A DNA stretch of 12,422 nucleotides, taken from assembly GCA_029256365.1 (NCBI GenBank), contig JAQSYB010000021.1, forward strand, positions 1 through 12,422, written 5' to 3'. Of the stretch, positions 1 through 6,237 are shown one piece after another. This DNA comes from Clostridia bacterium. GTDB lineage: Bacteria; Bacillota; Clostridia; Lutisporales; Lutisporaceae. A model generated the notes under the pieces. It made no database searches. It was not told where the DNA came from and saw only the letters and a program-made list of their open reading frames with translations. Numbering within the stretch: the first letter of the stretch is position 1; each line of letters opens with the position of its first letter. A program made the position numbers and the translations under genes.

Positions 1-97
1 TTATACTTGCTTTCTTCTTTAATAGTCTATTCCAGATATCATGGAATTACACGATAAAGAATACTTTTAATATTTTGTTACCAAGTAGAAAAAAATA

Positions 98-123
98 AAG
101 GCAATGCCAATTGGCATTGCCTT
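98..123 (-). terminator. Rho-independent terminator of the ABC-F gene
   Basis: A perfect 26-base palindrome (13-base arms; an AATT loop if the last pairs stay open) lies 9 bases beyond the stop codon of the minus-strand gene. Read on the minus strand, it is followed by TATTTTTTTC, a run of T residues typical of intrinsic termination. The plus-strand side has a shorter T run (126-131), so it may also stop transcription arriving from the left. Confidence 0.88.
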
Positions 124-132
124 ATGTTTTTA

Positions 133-1722
133 CTATGATTTATATTGCTCTAGGTATTCATCGTAAGTCATTCGTTTATCTACAACACCCTCTGCGGAGA
201 TATCGATGACTCTGTTTGCAATGGTCTCAATAAACTGATGGTCATGAGATGCAAACAATATATTGCTGCTATAGGATTGCAATCCATTGTTTACAGCAGT
301 GATGGATTCCAAATCCAAGTGATTGGTTGGCTGATCCATTACAAGTACATTGGCACTGCTTAACATCATGCGAGAAAGCATACAACGAACTCTTTCTCCT
401 CCAGATAGTACATTTACCTGCTTCAATGCTTCTTCTCCTGAAAACAGCATTCTACCTAGGAAGCCTCTTACATAGGTTTCAGTTTGGTCAACAGAGTACT
501 GACGCATCCAATCTACCAAGGTAAGCTTGTTATCATTAAAGAACTCACTGTTATCCTTAGGGAAATAGGCTTTTGTTATGGTTACACCCCATCTAAAGCT
601 GCCGCTGTCCGGCTCCATTTCACCCATTAGGATTTTAAATAGAGTTGTGTTGACGATTTCGTTTTCGCTTACAAAGGCTATTTTATCCCCTTTGCTAACA
701 GTAAAGCTAACATTATCAAATATCTTCACACCATCAATGGTTTTTGACAAACCTTCTACTAATAATATATCATTGCCCACTTCTCTTTCTGGCTTAAAGC
801 CAACGAAAGGATATTTTCTGTTTGAAGGCTGAATATCATCAAGAGTAATCTTGTCCAGAAGCTTCTTACGGGATGTAGCTTGCTTAGACTTTGATGCATT
901 GGCACTAAATCTTGCAATAAACTCCTGAAGCTGTTTAATCTTATCTTCTTTTTTCTTATTTTGATCTCTCATCATTGTAAGAGCCAACTGACTAGATTCA
1001 TACCAGAAGTCATAGTTTCCTACATAAAGCTTTATTTTACCGAAGTCTACGTCTGCCATATGCGTACAAACCTTATTCAAAAAGTGTCTGTCGTGGGATA
1101 CAACAATTACAGTACCCTCAAATTCAATCAAGAATTCTTCCAACCACGCGATAGATTTGATATCTAAGTGGTTGGTCGGCTCATCCAGTATTAATACGCC
1201 TGGTTTACCAAACAGTGCTTGTGCGATAAGCACCTTTACCTTTTCTGCACCAGTAAGGTCAGCCATATTTTTTTCGTGCAAATCAGTTGTAATGCCTAGA
1301 CCTTGAAGCAGCATAGAAGCTTCGGATTCTGCTTCCCAGCCGTTAAGCTCAGCAAATTCACCTTCAAGCTCTGATGCTTTTATACCATCTTCATCTGTAA
1401 AGTCAACCTTTGCATATAGTTCGTCTTTTTCTTTCATGATTTCAAAAAGTCGTGGATTCCCCATAATTACAGTCTGTATAACTTGGTTTTCATCATATTC
1501 ATAATGGTCCTGTTTTAATACAGAAACTCGAATCCCTGGGTGTACACTTACTTCCCCAGTGTTAGGCTCCAATTCGCCAGAAAGTATATTCAAGAATGTA
1601 CTTTTTCCAGCTCCGTTTGCCCCGATAACACCATAGCAGTTCCCTGGAGTAAATTTCAAATTTACGTCATCAAATAATTTTCTTTCGCCATATCTTAAGC
1701 TTACATTCGTAACAGTTATCAC
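133..1722 (-). CDS. ABC-F family ATPase, YbiT/YkpA type, with a degenerate second nucleotide site
   Basis: A soluble protein of 529 residues with two ABC ATPase domains and no membrane segments, the layout of ABC-F proteins that act on the ribosome. Domain 1 has Walker A GANGAGKST (34-42), signature LTGAEK (156-161), Walker B VLILDE (176-181) and switch histidine H210. A charged, Lys-rich linker (about 245-297) matches the inter-domain P-site tRNA interaction motif. Domain 2 is abnormal: its Walker A position reads SENEIVNTT (352-360), lacking the glycines and the lysine. Its signature LSGGE (439-443) is intact, but Walker B reads VLVMDQ, with Q464 where the catalytic Glu normally stands. H493 is kept. 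The start is GTG at 1722-1720 with GAGGAAGG seven bases upstream. The gene is monocistronic and divergent from its neighbour. Resistance ABC-F proteins look similar overall, but the N-terminal sequence and length favour the housekeeping YbiT/YkpA group. Confidence 0.93.
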   Translation of the reverse strand: MITVTNVSLRYGERKLFDDVNLKFTPGNCYGVIGANGAGKSTFLNILSGELEPNTGEVSVHPGIRVSVLKQDHYEYDENQVIQTVIMGNPRLFEIMKEKDELYAKVDFTDEDGIKASELEGEFAELNGWEAESEASMLLQGLGITTDLHEKNMADLTGAEKVKVLIAQALFGKPGVLILDEPTNHLDIKSIAWLEEFLIEFEGTVIVVSHDRHFLNKVCTHMADVDFGKIKLYVGNYDFWYESSQLALTMMRDQNKKKEDKIKQLQEFIARFSANASKSKQATSRKKLLDKITLDDIQPSNRKYPFVGFKPEREVGNDILLVEGLSKTIDGVKIFDNVSFTVSKGDKIAFVSENEIVNTTLFKILMGEMEPDSGSFRWGVTITKAYFPKDNSEFFNDNKLTLVDWMRQYSVDQTETYVRGFLGRMLFSGEEALKQVNVLSGGERVRCMLSRMMLSSANVLVMDQPTNHLDLESITAVNNGLQSYSSNILFASHDHQFIETIANRVIDISAEGVVDKRMTYDEYLEQYKS

Positions 1723-1762
1723 TTTAATACCTTCCTCTATCTAAAATTACACAATCTTTGCT

Positions 1763-1791
1763 ATTATAACATATTATATATTTTATTTCAT
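1763..1791 (-). promoter_or_regulatory. Candidate promoter for the ABC-F gene
   Basis: On the minus strand, a -35-like ATGAAA (1791-1786, 4 of 6 matches) is followed by a 17-base spacer and a perfect TATAAT (1768-1763). Transcription would begin near 1756, giving a leader of about 34 nt. The region is very A/T-rich, so chance matches are likely. Confidence 0.45.
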
Positions 1792-1874
1792 CTATTAAAA
1801 AAAGGAATAACATATTTATTTCATAAGATGAAATTTTTTGAAAATAAACACTTCTTAAATTTCTCAATTTAACA

Positions 1875-1908
1875 TTGACAAAAAAATAATGAAGTATTAC
1901 CATATAAT
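1875..1908 (+). promoter_or_regulatory. Candidate promoter for the FMN-binding-like lipoprotein gene
   Basis: A perfect TTGACA (1875-1880) is followed at 17 bases by TACCAT (1898-1903, 4 of 6) and at 22 bases by a perfect TATAAT (1903-1908). The first pairing has correct spacing and the second has the better -10 box. Either gives a short leader before the GTG-free, strong ribosome binding site at 1936. Confidence 0.55.
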
Positions 1909-1910
1909 TG

Positions 1911-1926
1911 CATGGAATAATCCATG
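1911..1926. promoter_or_regulatory. Inverted repeat just downstream of the -10 box
   Basis: CATGGA (1911-1916) and TCCATG (1921-1926) form a perfect 6-base inverted repeat around ATAA. It lies at the expected transcription start and about 10 bases before the Shine-Dalgarno sequence. It could be an operator or a small 5' hairpin. No regulator is recognised. Confidence 0.25.
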
Positions 1927-1935
1927 GCATATATT

Positions 1936-1943
1936 GAGGAGGG
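1936..1943 (+). promoter_or_regulatory. Ribosome binding site that fixes the lipoprotein start
   Basis: GAGGAGGG lies five bases before ATG 1949. The frame is open back to an ATG-less position at 1889, but only the ATG at 1949 has a Shine-Dalgarno sequence and yields a proper lipoprotein signal peptide. It is therefore taken as the start. Confidence 0.9.
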
Positions 1944-1948
1944 TTACA

Positions 1949-2440
1949 ATGAAGAATTTAAAAGTATTAGCACTTGTTATGGTATTGGTTTTTGCAGTAG
2001 GCGCATTAGCAGCTTGCAGTTCAACACCAGCAGCAGCACCTGCACCAGCACCTGCACCAACTGAGCCAGCACCAGCTCCAACACCTGAGCCAGCACCAGC
2101 TGCAGACGGACTAAAAGATGGTGTTTATAAGGCAGAGCAAGACAAGTTTGACGACTACGGCTGGAAAGGCTTTGTAGAAGTTGAAGTAAAAGAAGGCAAA
2201 ATTGCGACAGTTAAGTTTGACTATATCAACAAAGACAACGCTTTAAAATCACAAGATGCTGGTTACAAAGCAGCAATGGAGCCTGTTTCAAAGATATCAC
2301 CAGAGAAGGCATTTGCTGATCTTCAAGCAGCTTTAGTTGAAAAGCAAGATGTTGCAGCAGTTACAGCAGTAGCTGGCGCTACAATGTCAAGCAATGACTT
2401 CTTGGCACTTGCTAAGATTGCTTTAGAGCAAGCTAAGTAA
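1949..2440 (+). CDS. Small exported lipoprotein with FMN-binding-like domain
   Basis: A 163-residue precursor. Residues 1-22 form a lipoprotein signal peptide ending in lipobox LAAC, so C23 would be lipidated and the protein held on the outer face of the membrane. Residues 24-53 are a Pro/Ala/Glu/Thr-rich spacer. From D57 the sequence (GVYKAE, then GWKGFVEVEVKEGKI at 71-85) resembles FMN_bind-fold proteins of the 'major membrane immunogen' type. The C-terminal TAVAGATMS (139-147) sits where such proteins have the flavin attachment motif, consensus D-x-x-S/T-G-A-T/S. Here the Asp is T139 and the Ser is A142, while G143, A144 and the acceptor T145 remain. Covalent FMN by ApbE is therefore uncertain, and non-covalent binding or loss of binding is possible. 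The gene is alone between its own promoter and terminator. The role is presumably redox-related; the partner is unknown. Confidence 0.85.
   Translation: MKNLKVLALVMVLVFAVGALAACSSTPAAAPAPAPAPTEPAPAPTPEPAPAADGLKDGVYKAEQDKFDDYGWKGFVEVEVKEGKIATVKFDYINKDNALKSQDAGYKAAMEPVSKISPEKAFADLQAALVEKQDVAAVTAVAGATMSSNDFLALAKIALEQAK
2061..2101 (+). repeat. In-frame 24-bp tandem repeat in the lipoprotein spacer
   Basis: CTGAGCCAGCACCAGCT occurs at 2061-2077 and again at 2085-2101, a 24-base period that equals eight codons (E-P-A-P-A-P-T-P). The surrounding segment (about 2028-2104) is low-complexity Pro/Ala coding sequence. Copy-number change would lengthen or shorten the membrane spacer without a frameshift. 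Confidence 0.8.
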
Positions 2441-2482
2441 GATAAGAACAAAGCAATAACAGCAATTACATATTGCAAATAG

Positions 2483-2512
2483 AAGGCAAACCTTTCATGG
2501 TTTGCCTTTTTT
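2483..2512 (+). terminator. Rho-independent terminator after the lipoprotein gene
   Basis: A perfect 10-bp stem (2483-2492 with 2499-2508), loop TTTCAT, runs directly into six T residues (2507-2512). It lies 42 bases after the stop codon and separates this gene from the transporter operon. Confidence 0.92.
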
Positions 2513-2593
2513 ATATTTCATAATATAGCCAAAATCCTAGGCTATTACATGATTTGTTGACCTATTAAAAGAATTTAACAAATGATTTGTATA

Positions 2594-2622
2594 TTGACAA
2601 ATGTGAAGAAAAGTTCTAATAT
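2594..2622 (+). promoter_or_regulatory. Promoter of the transporter operon
   Basis: A perfect TTGACA (2594-2599), a 17-base spacer and TAATAT (2617-2622, 4 of 6). It lies between the preceding terminator and the binding-protein gene and is the best sigma-A-type match in the gap. Confidence 0.6.
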
Positions 2623-2788
2623 TATATTATTGATTTAAGGGACAATTCAGATGATTTGCAAGTTTCTCACAGCATTGGCTTGGGAATTGAAGGGAAAAAG
2701 CAGTAGGATAATTTGTATTAATAATACTGTTTACTTTTTCTCTTTTAATTTTATCGTAAATCAATGGCATATCAATAGAAATAGTTTT

Positions 2789-2810
2789 TTTGTGAATATT
2801 TTTTCACAAA
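2789..2810. promoter_or_regulatory. 8-base perfect inverted repeat, possible operator
   Basis: TTTGTGAA (2789-2796) and TTCACAAA (2803-2810) flank a six-base spacer. The half-sites look like those of Rex (TTGTGAA-N4-TTCACAA) or CRP (TGTGA-N6-TCACA), but the spacing is two bases longer than either. It lies within the predicted transcript, about 75 bases before the start codon, and could equally be an RNA hairpin. It has no T run and so is not a terminator. Confidence 0.45.
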
Positions 2811-2884
2811 GCACCTACAATTGGTGTGTAAGGGTTGCATAAATCCATTACATAAAAAGGGGAAAAAATAAAGGGGGATTTAGT

Positions 2885-4057
2885 GTGAAAAAGAATCTAT
2901 CACTATTACTGGCTCTTGTAATGATACTATCTATCGTTGCAGTGGGTTGCGGACAACAAGCAGCACCAAGCGAACAACCAGCAGAAGAAGTTATCAAGAT
3001 TGGTGTATTTGAGCCATTAACAGGTGCAAATGCAGCTGGTGGAGAGTTAGAAGTGGAAGGTATTAAGCTTGCTAACAAATTATATCCAACAGTATTGGGC
3101 AAAAAAGTTGAGCTAATTATACTAGACAACAAGTCAGACAAGGTTGAAGCAGCAAACGCAGCAACAAGACTTGTAGACCAAGATAAGGTATCTGTTGTTT
3201 TAGGCAGCTGGGGCAGTGGTTTTTCAATAGCTGCTGGCGCAGTTTACAAAGAAGCTGGAGTACCTGCTATAGGAACTTCTTGCACAAACCCATTGGTAAC
3301 TCTAAACAACGAGTACTATTTCAGAGTTTGCTTTATAGATCCTTTCCAAGGTAATGTAATGGCTAACTATGCTTTCAATGAAGTAAAGGTTAAAAAGGTA
3401 GCTTTCATAATTGAGAAGTCCAATGACTATTCAGTTGGCTTGGCTAAATTCTTTAACGATACTTTCGTTGAATTAACAGGAGACCAAAATGCAGTAGTTT
3501 ACACAGGCTACTACAACACAGGCGATCAAGACTTCACAGCTCAATTAACTGGTATAAAGGCATCTGGCGCAGAAGCAATATTTGCACCTGGTAACTTTAC
3601 AGAATCAGCATTGATCATGAAGCAAGCAAAAGAATTAGGTCTTACTCTTCCAATACTTGGTGGAGATACATGGGAAACACCAGAAGTTATTGACATAGCT
3701 GGCGCAGCTGCAGAGGGCGTTGTTTTCTCAACATTCTTTGATGCTAATGCAAAGTTAACACCAGTAACAACTGAATTCCTTGATGCTTATGCAAAAGAGT
3801 ATGCAGGCAAAGAGCCAGCAGCAGTTACAGCTCTTGGTTTTGACTCATATATATTAGCATTAGATGCTATAGAAAGAGCAGGCAGTGCTGATCCTAAAGC
3901 AATCAGAGATGCTCTAGCTGCAACAAAGGATTTCCCAGGAGCAGCTGGTACAGTTTCACTTGATGAAAATGGAGATGCTGTTAAGTCAGCAGTTATAAAG
4001 ACAGTGAAAGACGGTAAGTTCACATACTTAACAACAGTTGAACCAATAAAGAAATAA
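2885..4057 (+). CDS. Branched-chain/polar amino acid ABC transporter substrate-binding lipoprotein (LivJ/LivK family)
   Basis: A 390-residue precursor. The signal peptide ends in lipobox VAVGC, making C22 the lipid anchor; a short Gln/Ala/Pro/Glu linker follows. The mature part begins with IKIGVFEPLTG, the first strand of the type I periplasmic-binding fold (Peripla_BP_6). GSWGSGFS, then GTSCTNPLVT, and later KSNDYSVG sit where LivJ has its ligand-contact SSST, SPAATNP and QQYG segments, which favours an amino-acid-like ligand. The protein captures substrate outside the cell for the LivHMGF complex. The start is GTG with AAGGGGGA six bases upstream. Two consecutive TAA codons end the gene. 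It is the first gene of its operon and is followed by a stable hairpin, consistent with higher expression than the membrane genes. The actual ligand cannot be read from sequence; hydroxyproline or proline is suggested only by the downstream HypD-type enzyme. Confidence 0.93.
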   Translation: MKKNLSLLLALVMILSIVAVGCGQQAAPSEQPAEEVIKIGVFEPLTGANAAGGELEVEGIKLANKLYPTVLGKKVELIILDNKSDKVEAANAATRLVDQDKVSVVLGSWGSGFSIAAGAVYKEAGVPAIGTSCTNPLVTLNNEYYFRVCFIDPFQGNVMANYAFNEVKVKKVAFIIEKSNDYSVGLAKFFNDTFVELTGDQNAVVYTGYYNTGDQDFTAQLTGIKASGAEAIFAPGNFTESALIMKQAKELGLTLPILGGDTWETPEVIDIAGAAAEGVVFSTFFDANAKLTPVTTEFLDAYAKEYAGKEPAAVTALGFDSYILALDAIERAGSADPKAIRDALAATKDFPGAAGTVSLDENGDAVKSAVIKTVKDGKFTYLTTVEPIKK

Positions 4058-4079
4058 TAACCCGATTGACATCCAAAGC

Positions 4080-4107
4080 GAGTAGACTTCCGCAAGGAAG
4101 TCTACTC
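4080..4107 (+). terminator. GCAA-capped hairpin after the binding-protein gene (attenuator or 3' stabiliser)
   Basis: A perfect 12-bp stem (4080-4091 with 4096-4107) is closed by a GCAA tetraloop of the stable GNRA class. It is followed by TATTTATCT, a weak T tract. This suggests partial termination and protection of the upstream mRNA end, a common way to make binding protein in excess of the permeases. Confidence 0.75.
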
Positions 4108-4187
4108 TATTTATCTAAGACAAATATGAATAAAGTGACTTTTATATAGCTGAACTAAGCTACAATCCTAATGGATCATTAAAATGA

Positions 4188-4216
4188 TTCATACTTGATG
4201 TAATATTCTATATAAT
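4188..4216 (+). promoter_or_regulatory. Candidate internal promoter for the permease/ATPase genes
   Basis: TTCATA (4188-4193, 4 of 6), a 17-base spacer and a perfect TATAAT (4211-4216), 44 bases before the first permease start. The -35 box overlaps an imperfect inverted repeat, ATGGATCATT (4171-4180) with AATGATTCAT (4183-4192), which has one G/T mismatch and could be an operator. Confidence 0.5.
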
Positions 4217-4259
4217 TAGGTATGTATCATATAGATTAACAGAATTTGGGGGAAAAATT

Positions 4260-5153
4260 ATGAGTTTACAAACATTTCTACAGCATTTGGTTAATGGTAT
4301 TTCCCTTGGTAGCTTATATGCGCTGCTTGCTATAGGCTATACCATGGTTTACGGAATTCTAAGACTTATTAACTTTGCTCACGGTGATATATTCATGCTT
4401 GCAACGTATATTGCGTTCTACAGCGTAACGACATTTTTGCTTCCATGGTGGGCAGCTTTTTTAATCGCAATTATTCTTACTGCTTTATTAGGAATCATTT
4501 TGGAAAGGGCTGCATATAGACCTCTGAGAAGCTCACCTAGAATTTCTATCATGATATCTGCTATTGGAGCTTCATTTCTAATTGAAAATTTAGCAATTGT
4601 AATTTTCGGGGGAAGACCTAAGGCCTTTCCGATCGCACCTATATTTTCAAAAATATTAGTAGTTGGTGATGTCTCAATCTCGATTGTGACTGTTATCATT
4701 CCGATTGTTACAGCAATTGCGTTATTTATATTAAACTATATAGTAAACAAAACGAAAACCGGAATGGCCATGAGAGCTGTTTCCAAGGATTATGATGCAG
4801 CAAAGCTTATGGGCATAAACATCAATTACATCATATCCTTTACCTTTGGTGCAGGCTCAGCTTTGGCAGCAATTGGCGGTATTTTATGGGGACTTAAGTA
4901 TCCACAGCTTATTCCTTTGATGGGGATAATGCCTGGACTCAAGTGCTTTATAGCAGCAGTTATAGGCGGTATAGGAAATATTAAAGGCGCAGTATTGGGA
5001 GGCTTTATATTAGGACTTGGTGAAATTGCGATTGTTGCATCCTCACCAGCTTTATCAGGATATAGAGATGCCTTTGCCTTTGTACTTTTAATAGTAATCC
5101 TGTTATTTAAACCCACTGGCTTAATGGGTAAAAATTCAGCAGAGAAGGTGTAG
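4260..5153 (+). CDS. livH: Branched-chain amino acid ABC transporter permease LivH
   Basis: A 297-residue polytopic membrane protein with about eight hydrophobic segments. The N-terminal motif GISLGSLYALLAIGYTMVYG, followed by LRLINFAHGD, is diagnostic of LivH. The cytoplasmic coupling loop, around residues 171-200 (RAVSKDYDAAKLMGI), is the EAA-like contact with the ATPases. The C-terminus IGGIGNIKGAVLGGFILGLG is also typical. It forms one half of the transmembrane channel with LivM. The start is ATG 4260; the ribosome binding site is an unusual pure-G run (GGGGG, 4248-4252). The next gene begins three bases after its stop, so the two are translated together. The family also includes urea and short-chain amide permeases, so substrate is not defined by this subunit. 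Confidence 0.95.
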   Translation: MSLQTFLQHLVNGISLGSLYALLAIGYTMVYGILRLINFAHGDIFMLATYIAFYSVTTFLLPWWAAFLIAIILTALLGIILERAAYRPLRSSPRISIMISAIGASFLIENLAIVIFGGRPKAFPIAPIFSKILVVGDVSISIVTVIIPIVTAIALFILNYIVNKTKTGMAMRAVSKDYDAAKLMGININYIISFTFGAGSALAAIGGILWGLKYPQLIPLMGIMPGLKCFIAAVIGGIGNIKGAVLGGFILGLGEIAIVASSPALSGYRDAFAFVLLIVILLFKPTGLMGKNSAEKV

Positions 5154-5156
5154 AGT

Positions 5157-6224
5157 ATGAAGAAAGCGAATGTTGTTCAATCACTAGTATCAATAGCAGT
5201 AGTAGTTGTTCTGCTGACTGTCTTAAATGGATTTTTAAGTTCGTTTCAAGCAAGAATATTTAACCTTTGTGGGATATATGTCATTTTAGCCTTGAGCATG
5301 AACTTAATTAATGGTTTTGTAGGTCTGTTTTCTTTGGGACATGCAGGTTTTATGGCAGTAGGCGCTTATACAACGGCTATGCTAACAATGTCAAAGGAAA
5401 TGAAGGAAATGAACTTTTTCCTTGAACCAATCGCTCCATGGCTTTTAAATGTTCAACTGCCCTTCCCTATTGCACTCATAGTTGGGGGATTGATGGCATC
5501 TTTGGCAGCTTTTATTATTGGAGCACCAGTTCTAAGACTAAATGATGACTATTTAGCAATTGCAACTTTGGGTTTCAGTGAAATCATCAGAGTTATATTT
5601 ACAAATACACAAAGCTTAACCAACGGCGCATTGGGCTTAAAGGGGCTTCCTTATATCGGGATTGCCAATAAGTCAAGTGAAGCCTACTGGTGGATTTGGG
5701 GTATCGTTATCATAACTGTAGTATTTATGGTTGTTCTTATAAAGAGCACATATGGCAGAGCTTTCAAAGCAATCAGGGAAGATGAAGTAGCAGCAGAGGC
5801 CATGGGTATCAATCTATTCAAGCATAAGATGATGGCATTTGTTATAGGTGCTTTCTTTGCAGGTATTGGAGGATCGTTGCTAGGCCATCTAATGGGAACC
5901 ATAGACCCATTATTATTTAGATACCTGTTGACCTTTAACATAGTCTTGATCGTTGTGTTGGGTGGAATAGGAAGCATCACTGGAAGTGTAATTTCTGCTA
6001 TAGTAGTTACAATTGCCATGGAGGTTTTGAGAATACTGGATGGTACAATTAAAATAGGATCCTTGGTAATCAACGGAATTCCTGGAACACGTATGGTTGT
6101 ATTCTCAGTATTGCTAATGGTAGTTATACTATTCTATCAGCGCGGACTTATGGGTACAAAGGAGTTTTCTTGGAGTTGGTTCAAGAAGCTGCCCTTTATA
6201 ACAAAAAAAGCAAAGATTAGCTAA
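5157..6224 (+). CDS. livM: Branched-chain amino acid ABC transporter permease LivM
   Basis: A 355-residue polytopic membrane protein, partner of LivH. Early segments read LALSMNLINGFVGLFSLGHAG, split by family-typical residues NLINGFVGLFSLGHAGF, the hallmark of LivM. A following stretch has LNDDYLAIATLGFSEIIR. The coupling loop near residues 204-235 (AIREDEVAAEAMGIN) contacts the ATPases. The C-terminus ends in QRGLMGTKEFSW and a short Lys-rich tail. The start is ATG 5157 with AGAAGGTG upstream, overlapping the end of livH. The next gene starts 13 bases after the stop. Length is normal for Gram-positive LivM proteins, which lack the N-terminal extension of the E. coli form. Confidence 0.95.
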   Translation: MKKANVVQSLVSIAVVVVLLTVLNGFLSSFQARIFNLCGIYVILALSMNLINGFVGLFSLGHAGFMAVGAYTTAMLTMSKEMKEMNFFLEPIAPWLLNVQLPFPIALIVGGLMASLAAFIIGAPVLRLNDDYLAIATLGFSEIIRVIFTNTQSLTNGALGLKGLPYIGIANKSSEAYWWIWGIVIITVVFMVVLIKSTYGRAFKAIREDEVAAEAMGINLFKHKMMAFVIGAFFAGIGGSLLGHLMGTIDPLLFRYLLTFNIVLIVVLGGIGSITGSVISAIVVTIAMEVLRILDGTIKIGSLVINGIPGTRMVVFSVLLMVVILFYQRGLMGTKEFSWSWFKKLPFITKKAKIS

Positions 6225-6237
6225 AGGATGTGAGAAT

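Larger units (their letters stand above)
2513..2884 (+). other. Intergenic region and long 5' leader of the binding-protein gene
   Basis: No convincing gene is present. The stretch holds a promoter (2594-2622), a direct repeat ATGATTTGT (2549-2557 and 2582-2590, with ATGATTTGC at 2651-2659) and ACAAAT-G-ATTTGT (2578-2590) just upstream of the -35 box. It also holds a palindrome GTATTA-A-TAATAC (2715-2727) and the 8-base inverted repeat at 2789-2810. The predicted transcript start near 2629 leaves about 256 nt before the GTG start, much longer than needed for translation. I see no T-box, no known riboswitch core and no intrinsic terminator inside it. A 63-codon frame (2651-2842) has a weak AAGGG nine bases upstream but no recognisable product. 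Confidence 0.6.

Noticed and set aside
327..1167. Several short plus-strand frames opposite the ABC-F gene
   Set aside because: They lie wholly antisense to a well-supported gene, lack ribosome binding sites and show no family features.
1889..1948. Upstream N-terminal extension of the lipoprotein from 1889
   Set aside because: It would add 20 residues before the signal peptide, lacks a ribosome binding site and overlaps the promoter.
2525..2545. Six-bp hairpin ATAGCC / GGCTAT after the lipoprotein terminator
   Set aside because: Short stem with a nine-base loop and no T run; a full terminator already lies upstream.
2789..2810. Straight assignment of the palindrome to CRP, Rex or GlnR/TnrA
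   Set aside because: Spacing is N8 between TGTGA and TCACA, whereas CRP needs 6 and GlnR/TnrA 7; the Rex form has 4 rather than 6 central bases.
2651..2842. 63-codon plus-strand open frame in the transporter leader
   Set aside because: Weak Shine-Dalgarno match, no recognisable domain, and a composition expected of random A/T-rich sequence. Kept only as a possible leader peptide in the findings.
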